Below, piece by piece: positions 28,166 to 36,421 of a stretch of DNA of 64,000 nt; the first letter of the stretch is position 1; every line of letters begins with the position of its first letter. The stretch covers positions 1 to 64,000 of the forward strand of contig JAWKTT010000016.1 in assembly GCA_041398965.1 (NCBI GenBank). Direction: 5' to 3'. Both the position numbers and the translations under genes were made by a program. The notes under the pieces were generated by a model. The model was not told the origin of the DNA and ran no database searches. It saw only the letters and a program-made list of their open reading frames with translations. This DNA comes from JAWKTT01 sp041398965. GTDB taxonomy: Bacteria > Planctomycetota > Planctomycetia > Planctomycetales > Planctomycetaceae.

Positions 28166-29122
28166 GTGACACATCCCCTGCGTTTTGTGATGTTGGCAAT
28201 CGGCCTGTTGTTAGGAGTTGTCCCCCGGGGAGACGCGGCTGATGCGGAGCCGGTGGGGATGCAGCGGAGCGAGTCCGGCATCAGGCACTCGTTTCTGGTC
28301 ACAGGGTCGCGGACGATGATCCTTGACGAAGAATGTCGTGTGGTCTGGGAAGCGAAGGAGAAGTCGCGGGATGGTTTTGTCCTGGAGAACGGCAATGTTC
28401 TCTACTCGAATGGCAAAGAGGCAAAGGAAGTGACACGGGATGGGGAACTGGTCTTCAAGTACACGTTAAGTGCTGGCAACAAAGAACTCGGCACCGCAGT
28501 TCGGTTGGCCGACGGAGTAACGATGCTGGTCGAACGAGGACCGCAGCCGCAGATTGTTGAAGTCGTTCGCGAGGGGAAGGTGCTCTCGACGACGCCGCTC
28601 AAACCCGATTCAGACAATGCACACATGCAGACGCGGATGGCTCGCAAGCTGAAGAGCGGTAACTATCTTGTTCCCCATCTGCTGGCGTTTGCCGTCAAGG
28701 AATACACTCCTCAGGGGGAAGTGGTCCGAACCATTCGGACCGATCTGGAGGAACTCGGTGGACGCAAGGCAGAAAACTGGCCCTTCACCGCCATCCTGCT
28801 CGACAATGGAAACATTCTTGTCAACCTGACGCATGGGAACAAAACGGTCGAGTTCGACAACGAAGGGAAGGTAGTGTGGCGTGTCGACAACAGCGACGTC
28901 GCGAACCGTTTTGCCGACCCCTGCGGCGGCCAGCGACTCCCTAATGGAAACACCGTCATTTGCAGCTATGGTCAGGGAAAGCCCGACATGCCCAAAGTCT
29001 TTGAGGTGACGCGTGACAAGGCCGTTGTCTGGGAATATGTGAATCCATCTCTCCGCGGCATCCATGAGATTCACGTCCTCACGACGAATGGAAAACCGAT
29101 CGCCGGAAATCCCCTAAAGTAG
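28166..29122 (+). CDS. Secreted PQQ-like beta-propeller protein
   Basis: 318 residues from a GTG start with a GGAG eight bases upstream, and a signal peptide ending near G-D-A-A-D-A. The mature part has short repeats like those of arylsulfotransferase or PQQ-type propellers: V-V-W-E-A, L-E-N-G-N-V-L-Y-S, L-D-N-G-N-I-L-V, V-V-W-R-V-D-N and L-P-N-G-N-T-V-I-C-S. The (L)-x-N-G-N motif marks successive blades. No catalytic residues identified. Confidence 0.75.
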   Translation: MTHPLRFVMLAIGLLLGVVPRGDAADAEPVGMQRSESGIRHSFLVTGSRTMILDEECRVVWEAKEKSRDGFVLENGNVLYSNGKEAKEVTRDGELVFKYTLSAGNKELGTAVRLADGVTMLVERGPQPQIVEVVREGKVLSTTPLKPDSDNAHMQTRMARKLKSGNYLVPHLLAFAVKEYTPQGEVVRTIRTDLEELGGRKAENWPFTAILLDNGNILVNLTHGNKTVEFDNEGKVVWRVDNSDVANRFADPCGGQRLPNGNTVICSYGQGKPDMPKVFEVTRDKAVVWEYVNPSLRGIHEIHVLTTNGKPIAGNPLK

Positions 29123-29234
29123 TGCCGATTGAATGGCAGTTTCCCTGTCGAGTTTTATTGCCTCGGCTCTCGGGGGCTGTTATTGTCCTATGGTCTAAAC
29201 CTCTCTCAATCGGACTCCCGGACAGACATTAATC

Positions 29235-29630
29235 GTGGCAGAACCGCAGAGCTTTCCGTGTCCATCATGTGGGGTGACGTTGGCGATTCCGGCGTATCAC
29301 GGCGTGCGGTGGGTGAATTGCACGGAGTGTCGGCGGACGGTTGAACTGCCCGGTCAAGCGGAGGTTGCCCCCCAGCGTTGGTCGACGTCATCGCAGAGAG
29401 TTCGGCCAACGCCGGATTCGGACGGGTCGGTTCCTTCGTACAAAGGGTCGATTGACGATGTCCGGATGAACAAGCCGATGATCGCTGGCGGGGGGCTGAT
29501 GATGCTATCCTCGGTCGTCTGGTTCTTTTGGGGCATCCTTGCTCTCGGTCTGCTGTTTCGCGCGGCTGTGATCCTCTTCGCGTTCGGCGCTTTTGCTGTC
29601 TATCAAGGCGTGAAGGGGGAAGACGCATAG
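29235..29630 (+). CDS. Zinc-ribbon membrane protein (tandem copy 1)
   Basis: 131 residues from a GTG. N-terminal zinc ribbon C-P-S-C (residues 9-12) and C-T-E-C (29-32) separated by L-A-I-P-A-Y-H-G; a Ser/Pro-rich linker; then two hydrophobic segments at about 83-101 and 104-122. The same architecture and the opening M-A-E-P-Q recur in the next gene, so the two are tandem paralogues. Zinc-ribbon/membrane proteins of this kind are common in planctomycetes; function unknown to me. Confidence 0.7.
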   Translation: MAEPQSFPCPSCGVTLAIPAYHGVRWVNCTECRRTVELPGQAEVAPQRWSTSSQRVRPTPDSDGSVPSYKGSIDDVRMNKPMIAGGGLMMLSSVVWFFWGILALGLLFRAAVILFAFGAFAVYQGVKGEDA

Positions 29631-29725
29631 GTGATGCACAAAAAATCGCCGCTGGAGTCCCCCCGATTGTTTCACGTCGACTAAGCTGTGAATGGTATTT
29701 ATCTCCTCTCTGGGCAGAGATTGAC

Positions 29726-30199
29726 ATGGCAGAACCGCAGATGGTGGAATGCGAATCGTGCTCGGCCGCCTTGCCGATACCGGAGAAATACTGGGGGCTG
29801 AAGATTCGGTGTCCGGAGTGTCGGGAGCCGGTGGATGTGCCGGTCGAACCGCCGTTGAAGTCTCCGCCGAGTCGCTCGCCGAGCGCAGTCGCGGAGTGGG
29901 AAGACGTCGCTGATGTGCTGGAGGAGCCGGTTGCTACGGGATTTCCGGTCCTCGAAGAGAATTTCAGGCCGACCGGCAGAGAGTCAATCTTCGACGCCTG
30001 CCAAGGGGAAAGTCTCTCGTCGCGTGGCAGCAGCGGAAGGAACTGGACCGCCCTGTGGACCGGCCTCTTACTGATCCTCGGTGCGATCGTCGTGTCGCTC
30101 CTCTTTGTCTGTGCCGGGTACTACCCGCCCAGCATCATTGGAGCCATGGTCGTCTTCGGAGTTCTTTCGCTAGGAAAGTGGTTCTTCGGCGACAAGTGA
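29726..30199 (+). CDS. Zinc-ribbon membrane protein (tandem copy 2)
   Basis: 157 residues, starting M-A-E-P-Q-M-V-E-C with an ATG at 29726. The zinc ribbon is C-E-S-C (9-12) and C-P-E-C (29-32), at exactly the spacing of copy 1. The linker is longer and more acidic, and two hydrophobic segments lie at about 109-130 and 133-150. The 95-nt gap between the copies is short, so they may share a transcript. Confidence 0.7.
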   Translation: MAEPQMVECESCSAALPIPEKYWGLKIRCPECREPVDVPVEPPLKSPPSRSPSAVAEWEDVADVLEEPVATGFPVLEENFRPTGRESIFDACQGESLSSRGSSGRNWTALWTGLLLILGAIVVSLLFVCAGYYPPSIIGAMVVFGVLSLGKWFFGDK

Positions 30200-30253
30200 A
30201 CCGGGACGTACACTGAGGCTTTGAGGTTTGCCGTAGCGAACCTGCGGGTGTCG

Positions 30254-30280
30254 TCCCACACATCAAGTGTGGGGCTAAGC
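30254..30280. repeat. Hairpin element sharing GTGTGGGGCTAA with another copy
   Basis: CCCACAC and GTGTGGG pair perfectly around ATCAA, followed by GCTAA. A related element at about 34158-34180 has GCCCCAC, GTGTGGGGC and the same GCTAA. Probably a REP-like family, here between convergent genes, where it could also terminate. Confidence 0.45.
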
Positions 30281-30306
30281 GGGGGGTGGCGTCGACGGCG
30301 TGGGGG

Positions 30307-31152
30307 TCAGACTTTGACTTTGTGGGTCATCACGACATCGAGGGTGATGACGGCGACCGCAAAGCCAATCGAGACGGCTAGGCAGAGGCTCAGAGGCGGG
30401 AGCGCTTTGAGGGCTTCCGGAGACTGCACCATCAGATGTCGGAGACCGGCCACGGCGTAAGTCAGCGGGTTGCAATACATCAGGTAGGTCAGCCAGTTCC
30501 CTTCCTTCAGCGGGAAGAACGCTCCGGAGAGCAGCCACATCGGAAACAGGAGCACACTCATAATGGCGTGAAAGCCCTGTACTGAGTCAAGCCTCCAGGC
30601 GAAGGCGTAACCGAGTCCGCAGAGGGAGAGCCCCATCAGGCAGAGCATTCCGATGATCTCCATCCAGACGAAGGGGGATGTCGGAAAGGTGAGTTGAGGG
30701 GCAACGCCCGAAAGCTTGAGGGCGACCGCGATCCCCAGAAACAACAAGGCTTGTCCGACCGAGAGGACCATTCCGCCACACAATTTCCCCATCACAATCG
30801 CCGTGCGGGAGACCGGAGCGACGAGCACCCCTTGCAGAAACCCTTCATTCCGATCTTGAATCACCGAGATGGCCGAAAAGATCGACGTGAACAGAACAAT
30901 CATCGCCGCGATGCCGGGGGTGAAGAACTCCAGGTACGACGCCCCGGCTTGCCCCCCCGAACTGAATGAGCCGGAGAGTCCCGCTCCGAACATCACCCAG
31001 AACAGAATCGGCTGGACGAACGCCCCCATCACTCGCGACCGTTGTCGCAGGAAGCGTACCACCTCCCGCACCGTCAGCGACCAAATCCCCAGCAGGAGAC
31101 TTGGTCGCACGGGAGCGACGACAACGGGAGTCATAAGTGTCGAACTCGACAT
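30307..31152 (-). CDS. ABC-2 type transporter permease
   Basis: About 281 residues from the ATG at 31152; 31134 is an alternative, and neither has a clear Shine-Dalgarno. Six membrane segments in the ABC-2 arrangement: a basic amphipathic N-terminus (V-R-E-V-V-R-F-L-R-Q-R-S-R-V), then P-I-L-F-W-V-M-F-G, P-G-I-A-A-M-I-V-L-F and the signature Q-D-R-N-E-G-F-L-Q-G-V-L-V-A-P-V-S-R. These permeases export drugs, polysaccharides or lipids with a separate ATPase subunit, which is not adjacent here. Confidence 0.85.
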   Translation of the reverse strand: MSSSTLMTPVVVAPVRPSLLLGIWSLTVREVVRFLRQRSRVMGAFVQPILFWVMFGAGLSGSFSSGGQAGASYLEFFTPGIAAMIVLFTSIFSAISVIQDRNEGFLQGVLVAPVSRTAIVMGKLCGGMVLSVGQALLFLGIAVALKLSGVAPQLTFPTSPFVWMEIIGMLCLMGLSLCGLGYAFAWRLDSVQGFHAIMSVLLFPMWLLSGAFFPLKEGNWLTYLMYCNPLTYAVAGLRHLMVQSPEALKALPPLSLCLAVSIGFAVAVITLDVVMTHKVKV

Positions 31153-31236
31153 GAAAATCAAACTCAGCAGGGAGACAGACGACAAGCGGTTTTGACTGAG
31201 CAATTCCCATGTCGACAAGACAGCAACTCGGCGAAA

Positions 31237-31719
31237 TTACCGTGTCGATCGACGCCATGGGAAGGTGCCAAGCACGGACAGTTCACTCGTCCCGCCTGCG
31301 GTCGGAAAGCCGTACAATGCACAGATTCCTGTCCGCATTTCAGCAACATAGATTCCTCCGAGCGCCTGCGGTCCCCCGCCGGTGAGACTGGGGAAGATGT
31401 TGGCGGGACACATGACGTATTCGGCTTTATCGGTCACCTTGAAATCGGCCGCGAGGTTTCGGCCATAGGACGACGAGAAGCCCCCGTTGGTACGATCATA
31501 GGTTGCCCCGACAAGTCGGCCGGTTGCCTGGTCAAGGATGAAAATGGCATCCGACTGTCCGACCATGGTTTCGGCAGAACACATCGAGAATTTGTCGGAG
31601 TGTGCCGCAGCGTAGCCTGCTTCCGCGGGAGTTCCATTCCACATCTGAGCCACACCAATCCCAGCCACAAGACCCAGTCCGAGCCACACAAGACGGTGAT
31701 TGATCCAGTTGCGTTCCAT
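31237..31719 (-). CDS. Exported protein of unknown function
   Basis: 160 residues from the ATG at 31719, preceded by an ideal AGGAG. One hydrophobic segment (about 9-24, V-W-L-G-L-G-L-V-A-G) acts as signal or anchor. The remainder shows I-F-I-L-D-Q-A-T-G-R-L-V-G-A-T-Y-D, a pattern seen in small planctomycete proteins whose genes sit near ABC transport genes. It lies 84 nt upstream of the ABC-2 permease on the same strand, so cotranscription is possible. Function not known. Confidence 0.65.
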   Translation of the reverse strand: MERNWINHRLVWLGLGLVAGIGVAQMWNGTPAEAGYAAAHSDKFSMCSAETMVGQSDAIFILDQATGRLVGATYDRTNGGFSSSYGRNLAADFKVTDKAEYVMCPANIFPSLTGGGPQALGGIYVAEMRTGICALYGFPTAGGTSELSVLGTFPWRRSTR

Positions 31720-32315
31720 AATGATCTCCTGCAAGTCGGGATTTTGGGGGGAAGAGAGACGCCGCCTCGGTTGATCGAACCGGCCGCCCCATCGTACCCG
31801 TATCCCCCGACACGATCAATTGCGATCCCTTTGGCTTCGATGTTGGGGCTGGTGAGCGGGGGGCGTCAGCCCCCTGTGTCGAAGCGGCGTAGGGGAGGGA
31901 AGTGACGTAGGCTGGATTAGTGTCACCGTAACTTAGCTTCACGAAGAGCTTTCTAAGATTCGCCGTGTAGCGACCGGACGGAAGGGGCGAAAGGGTGGAA
32001 TCGTCGCGGGAACTGTTCGAGTGGAGAGAAATGTCTTGAATGGGGTCTGGACTGGCTTACAATGAAAAGATGCTGGTCGTGGAGACTGGAGAAGCTGGGT
32101 GGACCATTGCGATTAATCGGCATAAGCCGTTCCGGTTCTACCACGCGGAGAACCCTTACCGGCGGTTTGTTGCGATCTTCTTCAAACTGTCTGAATGGCA
32201 GGAAAACTGATCGCCGATGGAATGGAGACGGGGCAACAGAGTCGGCCCGTCAGCACAGGAGGCGAGGTGGCCCGGGAAGGCCATTTGTGAGCACTTACAC
32301 AAGAGCGGAAGTCCT
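31720..32315. other. Divergent intergenic region
   Basis: Nearly 600 nt without a supportable gene, between divergently read genes, so it should hold both promoters. A GGGGGC-GTCA-GCCCCC hairpin lies at 31859-31874. ORFs here lack family character. Confidence 0.4.
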
Positions 32316-34067
32316 ATGGCGAAAAGTTATCTCAGTCTCGAAGACGCCGCGCAGATGCTCGGCATCGCCAAAGATGAGTTGGTCCGCCTTCGTGAGAAGG
32401 GGGAAGTCCGGGGCTTTGCCGACCGGGGGACTTGGAAGTTTCGCCAGGAAGACGTCGCCGAACTGCAACGCAAACGCTCGGCTGACTCACATCCCGACGT
32501 CCCCCTCATGGTCCCTGACGACGACGATGACGACTTCGGCTCGGCAATTATGGTTGAGGACGAACTCGGCGAACAGCCCACACAGATTCGGAAGTCGAGT
32601 GATCCGCTCCTCGATTCTGGTTCAGAGATCATGCCGATGTCGCTCGATTCGGACAGCGACGTCAGACTCGTGGGAGATGCCAGCGACGTCAATCTTGCCG
32701 GGGGCCTCGACCTTGATCCGCTCGGGATGGAGTCAGGGAGTGGGGTCAACCTCGAAGGAACCCTTGGCAGCCCCTCGGCTGATTCCTTCGACGATCCCTT
32801 TACGATCGAGGCTGATAGCGACGTCAAGATGATTGGCGATTCCGGCATAAATATCGATTTTGATTCGGGCGACACGCCGGGGGACAGTGTCATTAAGTAT
32901 TCAAGTGGCGAGCACGAGTCTCCTTTGGGGGCTCCGTCAACGCTGGACTCGGATAGTGATGTCCGTCTCACTTCACCAGTCGACGAAGATTCCGACAGCG
33001 ACGTCGCCCTCATCAGCGATTCCTCGGCAACAATCAACATCGGTCCGCTCGACGACCAACTTCTCGGAAGCGATTCCGATGTCCGTCTGGTGGCGGATGT
33101 GCAAGAGTCGAGTGACAGCGACGTCAAACTGTTCCAGACGATGGTCGATCAGTCTTCGAGCGACAGCGATGTCGCCTTGCTCTCTGACGATGACGCCTCG
33201 ATTGCCCTCGACTTCAGCCCGAGCGAAGGGGAAGGGGCATCGGTACTCTCCGACGAAAGCGGTATCGCCCTTTCGGGAGACGACAGTGCCATGCTGTTGC
33301 AGGGTGAAAGCGGCATCTCGCTCGAAGGCCCCAGCGACAGCGGGATCTCGCTCGAAGCTGACGATGATGAAGGGATCACCATTGACCTTTCCGGCGACAG
33401 CGGCATCTCGCTCGACTCGGCCAGTGACAGTGGCATCTCGCTGGAATCGATCTCCGACAGCGGGATTTCATTGGAAGACAGCGGCGAGTTGTTCGGCGGC
33501 ACCGTCCCGATGATGAAGGCGTTTGACGACGACGACGTGGCCGAAACCGCGTTCGAAATCCCTGCACTCTCCTCCGATGACGACAGCGAATTCGAACTCG
33601 GAGTGATGGGGGACGACAGCGATGACGAAACGGGCGTCTTCGACATGGGAGATGCTTCCGACACATTGGACGATGCCGTCTTCGATCTCGATGAAGTCGA
33701 AGACGAACCGGTCGACATGTTCGGCGATGACGACGACACCTTCGGCGACGACGAGTTGGAAGTCGACGAAGATATCCTCGACGAAGACGACATGGAACTC
33801 GACGCCTTCGCCGCAGACGATGACGTCTTTGATGAAGGGATGGCCCCAACTCGCGGTGGAGGGGGCTATGCCCCTCAAATGGCGATGGTTCCGGTCGAAC
33901 AGGAATGGGGAGCGGGGACGTTCGTCAGCCTGCTCCTTTGTTCTGGACTCTTGGTCGTCGTCGGCCTCGCGATGTTCGATCTGGTCAACAACATCTGGAG
34001 TTGGGGCGGAGACCCATCGCCTGGCGGTGGGGCGATCCTCGATGCGTTGGGAAGTTTGTACAAGTAG
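32316..34067 (+). CDS. HTH (excisionase/MerR-like) protein with long acidic repeats and C-terminal membrane helix
   Basis: 583 residues. An excisionase/MerR-type helix-turn-helix at about 1-55 (Y-L-S-L-E-D-A-A-Q-M-L-G-I, then W-K-F-R-Q-E-D-V) is followed by about 470 residues of extreme acidity. That part contains one repeat family, (D)-S-D-S-D-V-(R/K/A)-L, at least eight times, then a second, D-S-G-I-S-L-E, at least five times, then nearly pure Asp/Glu. A single membrane helix (about 535-560, V-S-L-L-L-C-S-G-L-L-V-V-V-G-L-A) is near the C-terminus. The HTH therefore appears tethered to the membrane by a flexible anionic arm. The ATG at 32316 has a GGAAG. Targets are unknown. Confidence 0.8.
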   Translation: MAKSYLSLEDAAQMLGIAKDELVRLREKGEVRGFADRGTWKFRQEDVAELQRKRSADSHPDVPLMVPDDDDDDFGSAIMVEDELGEQPTQIRKSSDPLLDSGSEIMPMSLDSDSDVRLVGDASDVNLAGGLDLDPLGMESGSGVNLEGTLGSPSADSFDDPFTIEADSDVKMIGDSGINIDFDSGDTPGDSVIKYSSGEHESPLGAPSTLDSDSDVRLTSPVDEDSDSDVALISDSSATINIGPLDDQLLGSDSDVRLVADVQESSDSDVKLFQTMVDQSSSDSDVALLSDDDASIALDFSPSEGEGASVLSDESGIALSGDDSAMLLQGESGISLEGPSDSGISLEADDDEGITIDLSGDSGISLDSASDSGISLESISDSGISLEDSGELFGGTVPMMKAFDDDDVAETAFEIPALSSDDDSEFELGVMGDDSDDETGVFDMGDASDTLDDAVFDLDEVEDEPVDMFGDDDDTFGDDELEVDEDILDEDDMELDAFAADDDVFDEGMAPTRGGGGYAPQMAMVPVEQEWGAGTFVSLLLCSGLLVVVGLAMFDLVNNIWSWGGDPSPGGGAILDALGSLYK

Positions 34068-34157
34068 GGACACCGCGGCTGGAACGTGGCCGTAAGGACC
34101 GTTGGCCGCCGATCCCATTGGTGCTTGATGTCCGCAATGTCGGCGTCCGTTGGGGTG

Positions 34158-34195
34158 GCCCCACGCCGAAAGTGTGGGGCTAACAGCCCGTTGAA
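34158..34195. repeat. Hairpin element followed by AACAGCCCGTTGAA
   Basis: GCCCCAC and GTGGGGC form a 7-bp hairpin around about 9 nt, then CTAACAGCCCGTTGAA, which resembles the left end of the element at 8516. The first half is related to 30254-30280. Confidence 0.45.
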
Positions 34196-34288
34196 TTGTG
34201 CCCTTCAATCGGCATTTCGCTGTTTTGCACTGGCAGCGAAGTTTGTTCGCTGAGATACTTTCCTCTGCGGAGATGTCTCCGGGGAGTT

Positions 34289-34313
34289 CGATGATCGGTA
34301 CAGGCGATCATCG
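34289..34313 (+). promoter_or_regulatory. Perfect 9-bp inverted repeat upstream of the HEAT-like gene
   Basis: CGATGATCG, loop GTACAGG, CGATCATCG. It ends 42 nt before the next ATG, so it could be an operator or a 5' leader hairpin. No T-run follows. Confidence 0.35.
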
Positions 34314-34355
34314 GGCGGCTGATTTTGATGCCAAGCCGAGAAGGAACAGACGCAC

Positions 34356-35651
34356 ATGGCCCAAAGACTGACGGATATTGCGAGGAAGGGTCTCTGGCAC
34401 GGAGTCACCAGTCAATCCTCTTACAGGCCGACGCCATCCCTCCTGCGGCGGACCGGTTTGCTGACTGTGTTGTGCTGTTCTGCCATCGTAATGCTTTCGC
34501 AGAACCTATCGGCGTGCCCCTTCTGTGCCCCACAACTGACGTTCTGGAGGCAGATCGAGGACTCGCAAGGGGCTGTCGCCGCCCAATGGGTGAAGTCGGT
34601 TCCCCCCGACGAAAACGGAATCGATTCCGGTTCGACGACCTTCAAGGTGCGAACCGTTTTGCGGGCTGGCAAGTTGCCGGTCAAAGTAGATGATGAGTTG
34701 ACACTGCGATACTACATGGAGGGAACTCCGCAGGACCTTTTCTTTGTGACGGCCCATCAGACGGGAGAAGTCACCTTCGCCTGGGACCGAGCTGAGCGGG
34801 TCTCAGCCACTCTGGTCAACTACATCAAAGCTCGACCGACCGACGAGGCACCGGTGAAGGAGCGAATGAATTACTTCCTCGCCCACCTCGAGCATCCCGA
34901 AGAGACAATCGCGATCGACGCTTACAGCGAGTTCGCGGCGGTTCGTTACGACGACGTTGCCGCCATTGCGAAAGACTTGCCCCGCGAGAAGTTGCTGCAA
35001 TGGATCACTGACACCAATCCGGAAACCGCACCCGTCGCCCGGAAAGCGTTTTACGGCATGTTGCTTGGTCTGTGTGGGACGAAAGAAGATGCAGCAGCGA
35101 TGGAACAGATGTTCTCTTCGGCTGATGGCGGAGGGATCATCGGGCGGGCGGGAATTGTTAGCGGTTACCTGTTGTTGACCGGCACCGAAGGTCTCGACAA
35201 GGTGGAACAGCAACTCATCCTCTCGAAAGACGAAACTCGTGCAGACCCCTTCGCGGCAGTCGAAGCGATCCGATTTATGTGGACCTATGGCAACGGTCGC
35301 ATCCCGAGCAAGCGGCTCATTCAATCGATGCGGCTGATGCTCGACAATCCCGGAATGGCGGAGTTTGCCGTCACCGACCTGACCCGATGGGACGATTTTG
35401 CACTCGGCGAGAAGCTTTTTGCCTATTATGATCGCGAAGGGTATGATAACGAGCAGATGCAGACGGCGATTATCCGTTACTATCTTACAATTGGCCAGTT
35501 GAATGAAGCGGACTATCCCGCAGTCGATCGGCCGGCCATTGTCCGTTGTCGGCAGATGATTGAGGTTCTCAAGAAACGCGATCCCGTGTTGTTTGACAAA
35601 GCCGAACGATATCTTCGCCCCGCCTTCAGGCCCGCTTCAAAACCCGAGTAA
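34356..35651 (+). CDS. Secreted protein with CPFC motif and HEAT-like helices
   Basis: 431 residues. A signal peptide (hydrophobic core about 33-48) ends near S-A-C-P-F-C-A-P-Q-L-T, an N-terminal Cys-x-x-Cys context I associate with a planctomycete family of unknown role. A beta-rich part (about 60-160) is followed by alpha-helical repeats (about 170-415), HEAT-like, containing A-Y-S-E-F-A-A-V-R-Y and G-R-A-G-I-V-S-G-Y-L-L-L-T-G. A GAAGGA lies upstream of the ATG. The BON-protein gene starts 41 nt after the stop, so the two may be cotranscribed. Confidence 0.7.
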   Translation: MAQRLTDIARKGLWHGVTSQSSYRPTPSLLRRTGLLTVLCCSAIVMLSQNLSACPFCAPQLTFWRQIEDSQGAVAAQWVKSVPPDENGIDSGSTTFKVRTVLRAGKLPVKVDDELTLRYYMEGTPQDLFFVTAHQTGEVTFAWDRAERVSATLVNYIKARPTDEAPVKERMNYFLAHLEHPEETIAIDAYSEFAAVRYDDVAAIAKDLPREKLLQWITDTNPETAPVARKAFYGMLLGLCGTKEDAAAMEQMFSSADGGGIIGRAGIVSGYLLLTGTEGLDKVEQQLILSKDETRADPFAAVEAIRFMWTYGNGRIPSKRLIQSMRLMLDNPGMAEFAVTDLTRWDDFALGEKLFAYYDREGYDNEQMQTAIIRYYLTIGQLNEADYPAVDRPAIVRCRQMIEVLKKRDPVLFDKAERYLRPAFRPASKPE

Positions 35652-35692
35652 ACCTTCTCAGACACAGACGCCTCCTCAGGAGTGTCGGAAAC

Positions 35693-36421
35693 ATGAACAT
35701 CACCCTACCTGTTCACTTCAAAGTTGTCACGAAGTCGATGGCGTCCGCGTTTGGTTTGGGACTCTTGTCTCTCGTGTTGACGGCCCACACGGCCTCAGCC
35801 CAGCAGCAGTCGTTAGGGACAGGGAGTGGTGGTACAGGGGGGCGAACAGCGACAGGCAACACCGGTTCGACCGCGGGTGCCGCCAGCGCCATTGGTGGAG
35901 CAGCGAACCGGACAACCGGTGGAACGGGTGGAGGAACGGGACAACTGCAGGATGTCGCTTTCGGTCAGTTCGGAGCAACCACACAAACACCCACTGGATT
36001 CATCGGTCGGGGAGATGCAACGCAATTCATTGGGAACCGGGCGGCAGGTCAACAGACTGTCAATGCTGGAGGGACCACTCGTTTCTCCGGGGGGGGAGTC
36101 GGTGCTCAGCAAAGTGGACAGGTTCAAACCCGTGCCAACATGATGCGAGTGCAACAGCGACTGGCGTTTCGTTCTCAACCGATCATTGCGGCCAACCTGC
36201 AACTGACGCTCGAAACACAGTTCTCTGCTCTCTCGTCCCGATTTCCTTCCGTGGGCATCGAAGTTGATGCTGAGGGACTGACGACCTTGACGGGCGAAGT
36301 CGAGACAGAAGACGACCGAAAACTTGCCGAGGCAATCGCCCGTCTCGAACCGGGTGTCCGCAAGGTGGTCAACCAACTGCAAGCCAAGGCCGACCCCGAA
36401 CGCTCCGCCGTCTCTCCTTAA
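35693..36421 (+). CDS. Secreted BON-domain protein with Gly/Thr-rich linker
   Basis: 242 residues. Signal peptide to about 36 (hydrophobic, ending H-T-A-S-A-Q-Q-Q), then a Gly/Thr/Ala-rich low-complexity region (about 38-100), and a C-terminal BON domain (about 165-235) with V-D-A-E-G-L-T-T-L-T-G-E-V and E-P-G-V-R-K-V-V-N-Q-L. BON domains bind phospholipid or envelope surfaces. Good Shine-Dalgarno. The stop overlaps by 4 nt the stop of the convergent VWA gene. Confidence 0.8.
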   Translation: MNITLPVHFKVVTKSMASAFGLGLLSLVLTAHTASAQQQSLGTGSGGTGGRTATGNTGSTAGAASAIGGAANRTTGGTGGGTGQLQDVAFGQFGATTQTPTGFIGRGDATQFIGNRAAGQQTVNAGGTTRFSGGGVGAQQSGQVQTRANMMRVQQRLAFRSQPIIAANLQLTLETQFSALSSRFPSVGIEVDAEGLTTLTGEVETEDDRKLAEAIARLEPGVRKVVNQLQAKADPERSAVSP

